In this document: piece by piece, positions 15,625-24,547 of the stretch
How the letters are laid out: each line of letters begins with the position of its first letter
Position numbering within the stretch: the stretch's first letter is position 1
From: Cellulosimicrobium cellulans
GTDB lineage: Bacteria; Actinomycetota; Actinomycetes; Actinomycetales; Cellulomonadaceae
Direction: 5' to 3'
NCBI RefSeq assembly: GCF_006539945.1
Contig: NZ_BJNZ01000012.1
Location: 55,500-119,499 of the forward strand
Length of the DNA stretch: 64,000 nucleotides
Made by a program: the position numbers and the translations under genes
Notes under the pieces: generated by a model
Seen by the model: the letters and a program-made list of their open reading frames with translations, nothing else
Told to the model about the DNA's origin: nothing
Databases searched by the model: none

Positions 15625-16824
15625 TCAGTCCAGGATGCGCAGGGCGATCGTCTGCTCCATCGCGGCCAGCGCGTCGATGACGGCGGGCTCGACGCGCGAG
15701 CCGACGTCGGTGACGACGTAGCCGATCTCGCCACGGGTGGCGAGCAGCTGGCCCTCGATGTTCGTGCCGTGCTCCGCGAGCGTCGCGTTGACGGCCGCGA
15801 GGACGCCCGGCGTGTTCCGGTGCAGGTGCGTGATGCGCGTGATCCCGGTGGTCTGCTCGAGCGCGAGGTTCGGCACGTTGACGCTGAGCGTCGTCGAGCC
15901 CGTCGTGAGGTAGTCGCGCAGCTTGGCCGACACGAACTGGCCGATCGCCTCCTGCGCCTCCTCGGTGGACCCGCCGATGTGCGGGGTGAGGATGACGTTC
16001 GGCAAGCCGCGGAGCTCGGAGTCGAACGCGTCGCCCTTGCGCTTGGGCTCGTGCGGGAAGACGTCGACCGCCGCACCGGCCACGCGACCCTCCACGATCG
16101 CCTCGCGCAGGGCGCCGTAGTCCACGACGAACCCGCGCGACAGGTTGAGGAAGATCGAGCCCTGACGCATGCGGGCGAACTGCTTGGCGCCGAACAGCCC
16201 GGCGTTGCCCTGGCGGCCGTCGACGTGCAGCGTGACGACGTCCGCCTGCTCGAGCAGCTCGTCGAGCGTGTCCATGCGGCGCGCGTTGCCGAGCGCGAGC
16301 TTCTCCGCCGTGTCGTAGAAGACCACGGACATGCCGAGGTTCTCCGCCACGACCGAGAGCTGCGTCCCGATGTTGCCGTAGCCCACGATGCCGAGCGTGC
16401 GGCCGCGGACCTCGTGCGCGCCCTCCGCCGACTTGTCCCAACGGCCCTCGTGCAGCGCGCGGTCGCGCTCGGTGAGGCGGCGCGTGAGCGCGATGATCTC
16501 GGCGAGCGCGAGCTCGACCACGGAGCGCGTGTTCTGGAACGGGGCGTTGAACACGGCGACGCCCTGCGTCGCGGCGGAGCGCAGGTCGATCTGGTTCGTG
16601 CCGATGCAGAACGCGCCGAGCGCCACCAGGTCGGGGGCGTTCTCGAGCACGTTCGCGGTGACGTTCGTCTTGGACCGGATGCCGAGCAGGTGGACCCCGT
16701 CGAGGGCCTCGATCAGCTCGGACTCGTCGAGGGCGCCGGTGCGGACGGTGACGTCGATGCCCGCCGCCTCGAGGTTCGAGGCAGCGAGAGGGTGCAGGTT
16801 TTCAAGGAGGAGGGCGCGTAGCAC
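15625..16824 (-). CDS. serA: D-3-phosphoglycerate dehydrogenase
   Basis: SerA oxidises 3-phosphoglycerate to phosphohydroxypyruvate, the first step of serine synthesis. The 399-residue protein is of the short E. coli type. It has the substrate-binding strand LLGIRSKT, AFCIGTNQID, the NAD-binding GYGNIG (148-153), catalytic R230, E259 and H282 (TPHIGG), then a C-terminal ACT domain from about 325 (THLHRNTPGVLAAVNATLAEHGTNI), which suggests serine feedback. The intervening domain of long-form SerA is absent. GTG 16824 gives the family N terminus LRALLLENLHPLA but has a ribosome site only 1 nt away; ATG 16860 in frame is an alternative. Confidence 0.93.
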   Translation of the reverse strand: MLRALLLENLHPLAASNLEAAGIDVTVRTGALDESELIEALDGVHLLGIRSKTNVTANVLENAPDLVALGAFCIGTNQIDLRSAATQGVAVFNAPFQNTRSVVELALAEIIALTRRLTERDRALHEGRWDKSAEGAHEVRGRTLGIVGYGNIGTQLSVVAENLGMSVVFYDTAEKLALGNARRMDTLDELLEQADVVTLHVDGRQGNAGLFGAKQFARMRQGSIFLNLSRGFVVDYGALREAIVEGRVAGAAVDVFPHEPKRKGDAFDSELRGLPNVILTPHIGGSTEEAQEAIGQFVSAKLRDYLTTGSTTLSVNVPNLALEQTTGITRITHLHRNTPGVLAAVNATLAEHGTNIEGQLLATRGEIGYVVTDVGSRVEPAVIDALAAMEQTIALRILD

Positions 16825-16920
16825 GCTCCCATGGTGCGCCCGGTCCGCGGTCCGGACCAAACGGGTCTTGACCTTCGGGACGAGGTGAACGGCCGACCCG
16901 CACGGCCCGGGCCCGCCGCG

Positions 16921-19203
16921 TCACGGGGCGACGCGCGCACCGCCGTCCGCGTCCGTGCGCGCCCGGGCGCTCGCTCGCGTGTCGGCGCCCGGCCCGGTGC
17001 CGGCGACGCCCGCGGGGAGGGCGCGCGCGTGCACGACGACGAGGCGCTGGGTCGGACGGGTCATGGCGACGTAGAGGTCCGACGCGCCGGACGGGCCGGT
17101 CGCGACGTCGGAGGGCTCCACGAGCACGACGGCGTCGAACTCCAGCCCCTTCACCTGGACCGGGTCGAGCACCGCGACCGGGGCGTCCGGACCGGCGTCC
17201 TCGAGGCCGAGAGCGACGCGCAGGTCCGCGACGGCCGGCGCGGCGGCGACGACGGCGACACGCCCCGACTCGGCGGCGACGAACTCCGCGCGGGCGGCGT
17301 CGGCCTCGGCCCGGACCCGGGCGGCGAGGTCGGCGGGCGCCGCCTCGACGACGCGCAGCGCGTCCTCCACGTCACGCGCGGACGTCAGCGGCGAGACGGG
17401 CAGCCCGGCGGCCAGGGCGGCGCGCCGTGCGGTGTCGGCCACGGAGGCCGGGGTGCGGTAGTTGACGGTCAGCTCCGCCAGGCGCCACGCGTCGCGGAAC
17501 ACCGGGTCGAGCATGCCCTTCCACGAGCGCGCGCCCGCGAGCGACGACGTCTGCGCGACGTCGCCGACGACGGTGAACGAGCGCGTCGGGCACCGGCGCA
17601 CGAGCATGCGCCACGCCATCGCCGAGAGCTCCTGCGCCTCGTCGACCACGACGTGCCCGTACGTCCACGTGCGGTCCTGCGCGGCGCGCTCGGCCGTCGT
17701 GAGGCGCGGGCCGCTCGCCGAGAAGCGCTCGGCCAGCACGTCCGCGCCGACGATCCCGCCGCCGGCGCCCGACGACTCGAGCACCTGCCGCGCGTACTCC
17801 AGGTCCTGCGCGCGCTGCGCCGCCCGCGCGGCGGCCTCGGCCCGTTCCGCCTGGTCGTCCTCGCCGAGCAGCTCGGCGGCCTCGTCGAGGAGCGGGACGT
17901 CCGCCGGCGTCCACGGTGAGCCCTTCGGCCGCTCCAGGAGGCGGCGGTCGGCCGGCGAGAGCTCGGGCGCCGCCTCGGCGAGCCGGTGCGGCTTGGTCCA
18001 CAGGTCCTCGATCAAGCGCTCCGGCGTGAGGGGCAGCCACGCGAGGTTGAGCGCGACGCGCACGTCGCGGTGGGAGCGCAGGTCCTCGAGGGCGAGCGCG
18101 CGGTCCTCGCCGACGAGCGGCTCGCCGAGCCGGCGGCCGTACTGGTCGACGAGCCGCGAGAGCATCTCGCGGACGAAGGTCACGCGCGCGAGGTTGTGCG
18201 GCTTGTGCGTGCGCCGGGCCTTCGCGATCGCGTCGCGGACGTCGCGGCGCCGGATCAGCAGATCGTGGCCGTCGAGGCGCACCGGGACGTCCGCCGCCGG
18301 TACGCGCTCGCGCGCGCGCACCGCGCGTCGCACCGCCCGGGCCATGACGGCCCGGCCCTTGACGCGGGCGACGCGGGGGTCCTCCGCGCCGTCGGCGACG
18401 ACGCCGGGGAGGAGGTCGGCGATCGTCGTGCTGACGACCCCCGTCTCGCCGAGCGACGGCAGCACCTGGTCGATGTAGCGCAGGAACGAGTGGCTCGGGC
18501 CGACGAGGAGGACGCCCGAGCGCTCCAGCACCCTCCGGTGCGCGTAGAGGAGGTACGCGGCGCGGTGCAGGGCGACCGCCGTCTTGCCCGTGCCCGGGCC
18601 GCCCTGGACGACGAGCGCGCCCGCCAGCCCGGACCGGATGATCGTGTCCTGCTCGGACTGGATCGTCGCGACGATGTCGCCCATGCGCCCGGTGCGGCCC
18701 GCCGCCATCGCGGCGAGGAGCGCGCCCTCGCCCGAGAGCGTCGTCCCGGTCACGGCCTCGGGCGCGTCCAGGTCCAGGAGCTCGTCCTCCAGGCCCGTCA
18801 CGTCCCGCCCGCGCGTCACCAGGTGCCGCCGCCGGACGACGCCGTCGGGGTGGGCCGCCGTCGCGCGGTAGAAGGACTGCGCCGCGGGCGCGCGCCAGTC
18901 GGTGAGCAGGCTGGTGTGCTCGGCGTCGGTCAGGCCGATGCGCCCGACGTAGCGGCGCGTGCCGTCGTCGAGGTCGAGCCGGCCGAACGCGAGCCGGTCC
19001 TCGACCGCGTCGAGCTGTGCGACGCGGTCCTCGTACAGCGTCGCGAACGCGTCGCGCTCGCTCCGGTTCTGCGGCGAGCCGGACGGTCCGGACCGACGGA
19101 CGCCGTCGAGCCGCGCGCGGGCGGCGGCACGCAGCTCGTCGAGGCGCGCGTAGAGGGTGTCCACGACCTCCTGCTCGAGCCGGAGCTCGTCGATGCGTCC
19201 CAC
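16921..19203 (-). CDS. HelD/HelR-like superfamily 1 ATPase (RNA polymerase recycling motor)
   Basis: This 760-residue UvrD-like motor has an N-terminal coiled coil (1-75), a GRLDLDDGTRRYVGRIGL/TDWRAPAAQSFYRA block, the Q-motif IQSEQD (181-186), Walker A GGPGTGKT (201-208), VVVDEAQELS, GDVAQT and YRTP helicase motifs, and a C-terminal YVAMTRPTQRLVVVH. This is the HelD class, whose members pry stalled RNA polymerase off DNA; some actinobacterial ones (HelR) displace rifamycins. GTG 19203 follows GAAGGGAC. The bulky insertion between motifs (about 290-500) corresponds to the HelD arms. I saw no rifamycin-associated element upstream, so a rifamycin-resistance role is not supported; general transcription recycling is more likely. 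Confidence 0.88.
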   Translation of the reverse strand: MGRIDELRLEQEVVDTLYARLDELRAAARARLDGVRRSGPSGSPQNRSERDAFATLYEDRVAQLDAVEDRLAFGRLDLDDGTRRYVGRIGLTDAEHTSLLTDWRAPAAQSFYRATAAHPDGVVRRRHLVTRGRDVTGLEDELLDLDAPEAVTGTTLSGEGALLAAMAAGRTGRMGDIVATIQSEQDTIIRSGLAGALVVQGGPGTGKTAVALHRAAYLLYAHRRVLERSGVLLVGPSHSFLRYIDQVLPSLGETGVVSTTIADLLPGVVADGAEDPRVARVKGRAVMARAVRRAVRARERVPAADVPVRLDGHDLLIRRRDVRDAIAKARRTHKPHNLARVTFVREMLSRLVDQYGRRLGEPLVGEDRALALEDLRSHRDVRVALNLAWLPLTPERLIEDLWTKPHRLAEAAPELSPADRRLLERPKGSPWTPADVPLLDEAAELLGEDDQAERAEAAARAAQRAQDLEYARQVLESSGAGGGIVGADVLAERFSASGPRLTTAERAAQDRTWTYGHVVVDEAQELSAMAWRMLVRRCPTRSFTVVGDVAQTSSLAGARSWKGMLDPVFRDAWRLAELTVNYRTPASVADTARRAALAAGLPVSPLTSARDVEDALRVVEAAPADLAARVRAEADAARAEFVAAESGRVAVVAAAPAVADLRVALGLEDAGPDAPVAVLDPVQVKGLEFDAVVLVEPSDVATGPSGASDLYVAMTRPTQRLVVVHARALPAGVAGTGPGADTRASARARTDADGGARVAP

Positions 19204-19344
19204 GCTGTCCCTTCCCTCGACCGGGCGTCGCGCCCGAGCACCCGCCCGTGACACGGCCGTCCATTATGGCCCACCCGCGTCCGGCCCCGGACCTGTCCTC
19301 GGCGCGTCCCGCACCCGTGACCGGCCCCGACGCGCGGCTGACGC

Positions 19345-19388
19345 TAGGATCGTGGGCCATGGCGACCAGAGGGGAGCGGGCGTCGTGA
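19345..19388 (+). CDS. Leaderless 9-codon ORF coupled to the PP2C gene (MATRGERAS)
   Basis: TAGGAT at 19345-19350 lies 8 nt before ATG 19359. The nine codons encode MATRGERAS, and the TGA at 19386-19388 overlaps the GTG (19385-19387) of the phosphatase gene. The short ORF contains the GGGGAG that would serve as ribosome site for the downstream GTG. The arrangement suggests that ribosomes loading on a leaderless transcript translate this peptide and then reinitiate. It could also be chance, since it is only nine codons. Confidence 0.4.
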
Positions 19389-20716
19389 CCGGGTCCGACC
19401 GTCAGGTCCCCGCGCGGCCCTCGGCGCGGGGCGACGACGCCGGCGCGCGTGACCAGGTGCTGTCCGAGCGCGCGGTCCTCGCCCCCACGGACGAGCTGCG
19501 CATCCTCCTCGTCGAGGACGACGACGGGGACGCGATCCTCGTCGAGGAGCTGCTCTCCGACGGGAACCTCACGGTCGAGCTCCACCGTGCGACGACGCTC
19601 GACGCCGCGCTCGAGATGCTCGTCTCGCGGCCCGTCGACTGCGTCCTGCTGGACCTCGGGCTGCCCGACTCCGTCGGGCTGTCGGCGGTCGAGCGGGTGC
19701 GGACCGGCACCCACCCGCCCGCCCTGGTGGTCCTGACCGGGCACTCGGGCATCGACCTCGGCGTCCAGGCCGTCGCGGCGGGCGCCGACGACTACCTGGT
19801 GAAGGGCGAGGTCGACGGCGACCTCCTGGGCCGGTCGGTGCGCTACGCCGTGCAGCGGCGCATGTCCGTCGAGCAGCAGCGAGCGCTGTACCGCAGCGAG
19901 GTGCGGGCGGCCGAGACCGCTCGGCTCGAGCGCGCGCTCCTGCCCACGCCGCTCGTCCAGGACGACCGGCTCGACGTCATGGTGGGCTACGTCCCCGGCG
20001 GCAACGGGCTCCTGGGCGGCGACTTCTTCGACGCGGTCGAGCGCCCTGACGGGACCGTGCTGTGCGTCATCGGCGACGTCGCGGGCCACGGTCCCGACGA
20101 GGCCGCGCTGGGCGCGACGCTGCGCACGGCCTGGCGCACCATCGTGCTCTCCGACACCCAGCCGGAGGGCATCCTCCCGCTCCTGGAGCGCGTCCTCGTG
20201 CCCGAGCGGGCCCGCCCCGAGGTCTTCGTCACCCTCTGCCAGGTCGTGGTCTCCGCAGACCGCCGGCGCGCCGAGGTCTACCTCGCGGGGCACCTCGCGC
20301 CGCTCCTGCTGCGCGACACCGCGACCGAGATCACGCCCACGGCCCGCGGCCGCGCTCTCGGGATCCCCGTCCAGGGAGGGTGGACGTCGCAGTCCGTCGA
20401 GCTCGGGGAGCGCTGGGCGCTCATGCTCTACACGGACGGGCTCGTCGAGGCGACGGTCGCGGGGCCGGGGGTCTCGGCGGGACCGCAGGCCCGCCCCGAG
20501 CGTGTCGGCGTCGACGGCCTCCGCCGCGCCGTCGACCGCGCGCTCGAGCAGGGCGTCGAGGGGGTCGTGGAGCGCGTCTTCCGCCGCGTGCGCGACCTGC
20601 ACGGCGGCCCGCTGGCGGACGACGCCGCGCTCCTCGTGCTCGGTTGGGGCGGGGACGAGGGCACCCCCGGCGAGCGCACGGCGACCCTCGCGGACTCGGC
20701 CGAGTGGGCCCGGTGA
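19385..20716 (+). CDS. Receiver-domain PP2C (SpoIIE/RsbU-type) serine phosphatase
   Basis: This 443-residue protein combines a receiver domain (about 37-155; acidic pocket E44-D46, phospho-acceptor D90 in VLLDLGLPDS) with a C-terminal PP2C SpoIIE domain (about 195-430; GGDFFDA, VIGDVAGHG, LYTDGLVEA, ADDAALLVL). A short linker helix lies between. Phosphorylation of such receivers typically switches on dephosphorylation of an anti-sigma antagonist in partner-switching stress pathways. No anti-sigma or antagonist gene lies nearby. GTG 19385 has GGGGAG 8 nt upstream and overlaps the stop of a nine-codon ORF. The stop is 7 nt before the histidine kinase, so the kinase is the obvious phosphodonor. 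Confidence 0.92.
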   Translation: MTGSDRQVPARPSARGDDAGARDQVLSERAVLAPTDELRILLVEDDDGDAILVEELLSDGNLTVELHRATTLDAALEMLVSRPVDCVLLDLGLPDSVGLSAVERVRTGTHPPALVVLTGHSGIDLGVQAVAAGADDYLVKGEVDGDLLGRSVRYAVQRRMSVEQQRALYRSEVRAAETARLERALLPTPLVQDDRLDVMVGYVPGGNGLLGGDFFDAVERPDGTVLCVIGDVAGHGPDEAALGATLRTAWRTIVLSDTQPEGILPLLERVLVPERARPEVFVTLCQVVVSADRRRAEVYLAGHLAPLLLRDTATEITPTARGRALGIPVQGGWTSQSVELGERWALMLYTDGLVEATVAGPGVSAGPQARPERVGVDGLRRAVDRALEQGVEGVVERVFRRVRDLHGGPLADDAALLVLGWGGDEGTPGERTATLADSAEWAR

Positions 20717-20723
20717 GGGCCCG

Positions 20724-22361
20724 GTGACCAGCACGGTGAGCGAGACGACCGGCACGGCGCACGCCGGGCGGCGGCGCGCCCCCACCCTGCGCCGCCGGCT
20801 CGGGTGGGCGCTCGTCGTCGCGGGCGTGATCCTGCTCGGCGTGCTCGCGACGTCGGCCATCGCCCTCTCGCGCGTGCTGACCACCCAGGGTGAGGTCACC
20901 GGGCCGTTCTTCGACGCGGTGACCGAGGCGGACGCCGCGTACGTGGGCCTGCTCGACGCCGAGGTGGCGGTGCGGGCGTACGTCGCGACCGGGGACGACA
21001 CGGCGCTCGAGGCCTACACCCGGGCGGTCGGGACGGACGCCGAGGGAGTCGTCCCCGACCCCGCGCTCGTGGACCTGCTCGGGCTGGACGAGGAGCAGGC
21101 GGCGACGCTCGCGCAGGCCGACGCGTCGGTGCGCGCCTGGGTCACCGAGTACGCCGAGCCCGCGATCGCGACCACCGAGGACGACGGCCCGGGACGGGTG
21201 CGCGCCGTGGACCAGGCGCACGGGGCGGAGCTGTTCGGCGCCGCACGGGCCGACACCGCGCGGTACGTCGACGCGATCCGCGCCGAGCGCCTCGAGCGGC
21301 TCGACACGCTCGACCGCTGGAGCAGGGCCCTCTTCGGGAGCGTCCTCGTCCTCGTCGGCTCGGCGCTCGCGGTCGGGATCATCCTCTGGGTGTGCCTCAA
21401 GCGGTGGGTCACCGAGCCGATGGCCGGGCTCGCGCACCGTGTGCGGCTCGTGAGCTCCGGGAGCCTCGACGAGCCGGTCGTGACCTCCGGCCCGGCGGAG
21501 ATCGCGGACCTCGCCCAGGACGTCGAGCACATGCGTGTCGAGCTCGTGAACCAGGTCGCCGAGATCAAGGCGTCGCACGAGGACGCCGCCCGCTCGCACG
21601 AGCTCCTCGCGGAGCAGGCGAGCGAGCTCGAGCGGTCCAACCGCGACCTCGAGCAGTTCGCCTACGTCGCGTCCCACGACCTCCAGGAGCCGCTGCGCAA
21701 GGTCGCGAGCTTCACGCAGCTCCTCAAGAAGCGGTACGGCGGCGAGCTCGACGACCGCGCGGACCAGTACATCGACTTCGCGGTCGACGGCGCCAAGCGC
21801 ATGCAGCGGCTCATCCAGGACCTGCTCGGCTTCTCGCGGGTCGGCCGCACGGGCAACGAGCGCGTCGACGTGGACCTCGAGAGGGAGCTCGAGGGCGTGC
21901 TCGAGGACCTGTCCGAGAAGATCGCGGAGACCGGGGCGAGCATCACGCACGACCCGATGCCCGTCGTCGTCGGCGAGCGGGCGCTCCTGCACCAGCTCCT
22001 GGCGAACCTCCTCGGCAACGCGCTCAAGTTCCGCGACCCCGACCGGACGCCCGCGGTGCACGTGGGCGTGCTCGCACGGGACACGCACTGGGAGTTCTCG
22101 GTCGAGGACAACGGGATCGGGATCGACCCGCAGTACGCCGAGCGCGTGTTCGTCATCTTCCAGCGCCTGCACGCCAAGGACGTGTACGAGGGCACCGGCA
22201 TCGGCCTCGCGCTGTGCAAGCGCATCGTCGAGTACCACGGCGGCCGGATCTGGATCGAGCCGCGGGAGGGCGGGACGACGATCCGCTTCACGCTCGCCCA
22301 CGCGTACGTGCACGCGCAGGTCGGCTACGCTCGCTCCGACCACGACGGCGCGGAGCAGTGA
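20724..22361 (+). CDS. CHASE3-HAMP sensor histidine kinase (phytochrome-kinase-like transmitter)
   Basis: This 545-residue membrane sensor has TM1 at about 27-50, an extracytoplasmic helical CHASE3-type domain at about 51-200 ([21 protein letters not shown]), TM2 at about 203-225, a HAMP linker, a coiled coil (270-310), a HisKA box [15 protein letters not shown] with H318, and a HATPase with N and G boxes ([32 protein letters not shown]). The SHDLQEPLR box places the transmitter with Cph1-like kinases that pair with small stand-alone receivers, as here. CHASE3 ligands are unknown. GTG 20724 begins 7 nt after the phosphatase stop. The operon order phosphatase-kinase-receiver suggests one pathway with two outputs. 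Confidence 0.93.
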   Translation: MTSTVSETTGTAHAGRRRAPTLRRRLGWALVVAGVILLGVLATSAIALSRVLTTQGEVTGPFFDAVTEADAAYVGLLDAEVAVRAYVATGDDTALEAYTRAVGTDAEGVVPDPALVDLLGLDEEQAATLAQADASVRAWVTEYAEPAIATTEDDGPGRVRAVDQAHGAELFGAARADTARYVDAIRAERLERLDTLDRWSRALFGSVLVLVGSALAVGIILWVCLKRWVTEPMAGLAHRVRLVSSGSLDEPVVTSGPAEIADLAQDVEHMRVELVNQVAEIKASHEDAARSHELLAEQASELERSNRDLEQFAYVASHDLQEPLRKVASFTQLLKKRYGGELDDRADQYIDFAVDGAKRMQRLIQDLLGFSRVGRTGNERVDVDLERELEGVLEDLSEKIAETGASITHDPMPVVVGERALLHQLLANLLGNALKFRDPDRTPAVHVGVLARDTHWEFSVEDNGIGIDPQYAERVFVIFQRLHAKDVYEGTGIGLALCKRIVEYHGGRIWIEPREGGTTIRFTLAHAYVHAQVGYARSDHDGAEQ

Positions 22362-22410
22362 TCCCCGAGCGAACCCTGCCCGCGCGCGACGACGACGAGG
22401 AGAGCCCCGC

Positions 22411-22851
22411 ATGAGCCACGGCAGCAAGCCGATCGACGTCCTCCTGGTGGAGGACGACCCCGGCGACGTGCTCATGACGCGCGAGGCGTTCGAGGACCAC
22501 AAGGTCACCAACCGCCTCTCGGTGGTCGCCGACGGGGTGAGCGCGCTCCGGTTCCTGCGCAAGGAGGGCGAGCACGAGGGCGCCCCGACGCCGGACCTGA
22601 TCCTGCTCGACCTCAACCTGCCGCGGATGGACGGGCGCGAGGTCCTCGCCGAGCTCAAGGCGGACGAGGCGCTGCGCAAGATCCCGGTCGTCGTGCTGAC
22701 GACGTCGGAGGCCGAGGAGGACGTGGTGCGCAGCTACTCGCTGCACGCCAACGCCTACGTCACCAAGCCGGTCGACTTCGACCGCTTCATCGACGTGGTG
22801 CGTCAGATCGACGACTTCTTCGTCTCCGTGGTGCGGCTACCCGGTCGCTGA
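22411..22851 (+). CDS. Single-domain response regulator, Rcp1-like
   Basis: This 146-residue protein is only a receiver domain: acidic pair E14-D15, phospho-acceptor D67 (ILLDLNLP), switch Thr in [12 protein letters not shown], and K119 (VTKPVDF). Its length, the [12 protein letters not shown] helix and the extended C-terminal helix resemble Rcp1, the receiver that accepts phosphate from phytochrome-type kinases. It lies 49 nt after the kinase gene and is preceded by GAGGAGAGC. With no output domain it probably acts by protein contact or as a phosphate sink competing with the receiver-PP2C protein encoded upstream. Confidence 0.92.
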   Translation: MSHGSKPIDVLLVEDDPGDVLMTREAFEDHKVTNRLSVVADGVSALRFLRKEGEHEGAPTPDLILLDLNLPRMDGREVLAELKADEALRKIPVVVLTTSEAEEDVVRSYSLHANAYVTKPVDFDRFIDVVRQIDDFFVSVVRLPGR

Positions 22852-23011
22852 CCCGGGCGCGGGCCGGTCCGGGGGCCCGTCAGGGACCCGCCGCGGGCCC
22901 GAGCCGGTCTCGCCTGGTCGGGAAGAACCGCGGCACGAGCCGTGTTGTCCTCGTCAGGCCCGTCGCGCGCCGTCGGCAGCGCACGGGCGAAGGACGTCAC
23001 GAGGAGGATGC

Positions 23012-23938
23012 ATGCTGGACCCTCGCGGGATCTACGAGCTCGACGAGCAGGCCGTCGCACGCCTGTGGCCCACGCCGCCCGAGCCGGGCGCGGGGCCCGT
23101 GCTGCTGCACGCGGTCGCGGGGTTCGTCGACGCGGGCAGCGCGGGCGAGGTCGCGGTCGACCACCTGCTGGGGATCGGCGAGGTCACCCGTGTGGTGACG
23201 TTCGACGTCGACCAGCTCCTCGACTACCGCTCCAAGCGCGCCACGATGACCTTCAGCACGGACCGGTGGTCCGACTACGACGAGCCGCACCTGGTGATCG
23301 ACCACGTGCGCGACGCCGAGGGGACGGGGTTCCTGCTGCTGCACGGCGCCGAGCCCGACGTGCAGTGGGAGCGCGTGGTCGCCGCGGTGCGCGACGTCGT
23401 CGAGCGCCTGGGCGTGTCGCTCACGGTCGGCTTCCACGGCATCCCGATGGGCATCCCGCACACGCGGCCCCTGTCGGTCACCGCCCACGCGACGCGGCCG
23501 GAGCTGCTGGGGGACCACACGTCGTGGTTCGGGACGGTGAAGGTCCCGGCCAGCCTGGCGGCCCTGCTGGAGCTGCGGCTCGGCCGGGCGGAGCACGACG
23601 CGCTCGGCGTCACCGTGCACGTGCCGCACTACCTGGCGCAGTCGTCGTACCCGCCGGCGGCGGTGGTCGCGCTCGAGCACGTGCAGCGCGTCACCGGTCT
23701 GGACCTCGCGACGAGCGGGCTCGCCGAGGCGGTGCAGGAGGCGAAGACCGAGGTCGAGCGCCAGGTGCGCGACTCCGAGGAGGTCGCCGCGGTGGTCCGC
23801 GCCCTCGAGGAGCAGTACGACGCGTTCGCGCGATCCGTGGGGCGCACGAGCCTGCTCGCGGAGTCCGCGCCGATCCCGACGGCCGACGAGCTCGGCGCCG
23901 AGTTCGAGCGCTTCCTCGCCCAGCAGTCGGGCGACTGA
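23012..23938 (+). CDS. PAC2-family protein (proteasome assembly chaperone-like)
   Basis: This 308-residue protein has the PAC2 fold. It carries the conserved AVAGFVDAGSAGEVAVDHL near the N terminus, RVVTFDVDQLLDYRSKRATMTF, the GIPMGIPHTRP loop and an HVPHYLAQSSYPPAAVVALEHV segment, with a C-terminal helical tail. Eukaryotic PAC2 domains help assemble the 20S proteasome and archaeal relatives bind it. Actinobacterial members are abundant, but their role is unproven, and no proteasome gene lies in this window. ATG 23012 follows GAGGAGGATGC. It is transcribed alone, with a perfect palindrome after the stop. Confidence 0.88.
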   Translation: MLDPRGIYELDEQAVARLWPTPPEPGAGPVLLHAVAGFVDAGSAGEVAVDHLLGIGEVTRVVTFDVDQLLDYRSKRATMTFSTDRWSDYDEPHLVIDHVRDAEGTGFLLLHGAEPDVQWERVVAAVRDVVERLGVSLTVGFHGIPMGIPHTRPLSVTAHATRPELLGDHTSWFGTVKVPASLAALLELRLGRAEHDALGVTVHVPHYLAQSSYPPAAVVALEHVQRVTGLDLATSGLAEAVQEAKTEVERQVRDSEEVAAVVRALEEQYDAFARSVGRTSLLAESAPIPTADELGAEFERFLAQQSGD

Positions 23939-24258
23939 GCCCCGCCGACCCGGCTCGCCCCGGTCCGCGGACCGGGGTGGAATGTGCCGAAAAATCATCA
24001 CGAGAGGTGGCGAGTTCCGTGGCGGACCGGACGTGGTCCGTGCCACACTGTCACCCGTTGCAGTGACGTACTTGCGCACGACCCGGTGCAGGGCCGGTAC
24101 GTGGGTCCGCCCGGCGGGGTGGTCCGGCGTCGGGCCTGCCGGCCGCACACGGCCGGGGCGCCGGCGAAGGACGTGGGACATGGCATTGCGGCGCACGGGG
24201 GTGGACGAAGGGTCCGCTCGCTGATGTCCCCGGATGGACAGAAGGTCAGAGGAAGAGC
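23939..24258 (+). promoter_or_regulatory. 320-bp region between PAC2 gene and cspA: terminator and long cold-shock leader
   Basis: A 20-nt palindrome (23958-23977) ends the PAC2 unit. The rest is structured GC-rich sequence, with a 6-bp hairpin CCGGCC/GGCCGG at 24139-24156, consistent with the long untranslated leaders of cold-shock genes. A 14-codon ORF (24180-24224, [14 protein letters not shown]) preceded by GAAGGA ends 34 nt before cspA and could be a leader peptide or chance. I could not place a promoter with confidence. Confidence 0.35.
23958..23977 (+). terminator. Palindromic terminator after PAC2 gene
   Basis: The sequence CCCCGGTCCGCGGACCGGGG is a perfect palindrome 19 nt after the stop. 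It can fold as an 8-bp stem with a 4-nt loop. Confidence 0.5.
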
Positions 24259-24462
24259 ATGGCGCAGGGTTCTGTGAAGTGGTTCAACGCCGAGAAGGGC
24301 TACGGCTTCATCGCGCAGGACGGCGGCGGTGCCGACGTCTTCGTGCACTACTCGGCGATCGAGTCGAACGGGTACCGCACGCTCGACGAGGCGCAGCGGG
24401 TCGAGTTCGAGATCACCCAGGGGCCGAAGGGTCCGCAGGCGGAGAAGGTTCGTCCGCTCTGA
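24259..24462 (+). CDS. cspA: Cold-shock protein (CspA family)
   Basis: This 67-residue single OB-fold nucleic-acid-binding protein has RNP1 KGYGFI at residues 13-18 and RNP2 VFVHY at 27-31, within the start [17 protein letters not shown]. It binds single-stranded RNA/DNA as an RNA chaperone and is usually abundant. ATG 24259 follows GAGGAAG. It has a long leader (over 250 nt free of other genes) typical of post-transcriptional control, and a 14-bp hairpin downstream. The ending AEKVRPL is standard for actinobacterial Csp proteins. Confidence 0.97.
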   Translation: MAQGSVKWFNAEKGYGFIAQDGGGADVFVHYSAIESNGYRTLDEAQRVEFEITQGPKGPQAEKVRPL

Positions 24463-24508
24463 CGTCCACGACGTCTGGCGGCCGGGCCTCCCGGTCGCCG
24501 CAGCAGTG

Positions 24509-24540
24509 CAGGAGCCGCGCCCCCTCGGGCGCGGCTCCTG
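24509..24540. terminator. Bidirectional terminator between cspA and spermidine-synthase-like gene
   Basis: A perfect 14-bp stem CAGGAGCCGCGCCC / GGGCGCGGCTCCTG has a CCTC loop. It lies 46 nt after cspA and 8 nt from the convergent stop at 24548. Confidence 0.8.
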
Positions 24541-24547
24541 TCGCGTC

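Noticed and set aside
17372..21001. A 1209-codon minus-strand frame across the HelD and PP2C genes
   Set aside because: It crosses divergent promoters and is in a shadow frame of both genes.
23982..24224. An 80-codon protein gene before cspA
   Set aside because: It has no ribosome site, starts in the PAC2 terminator area, and has no family resemblance. Only its last 14 codons have a possible start with a ribosome site.
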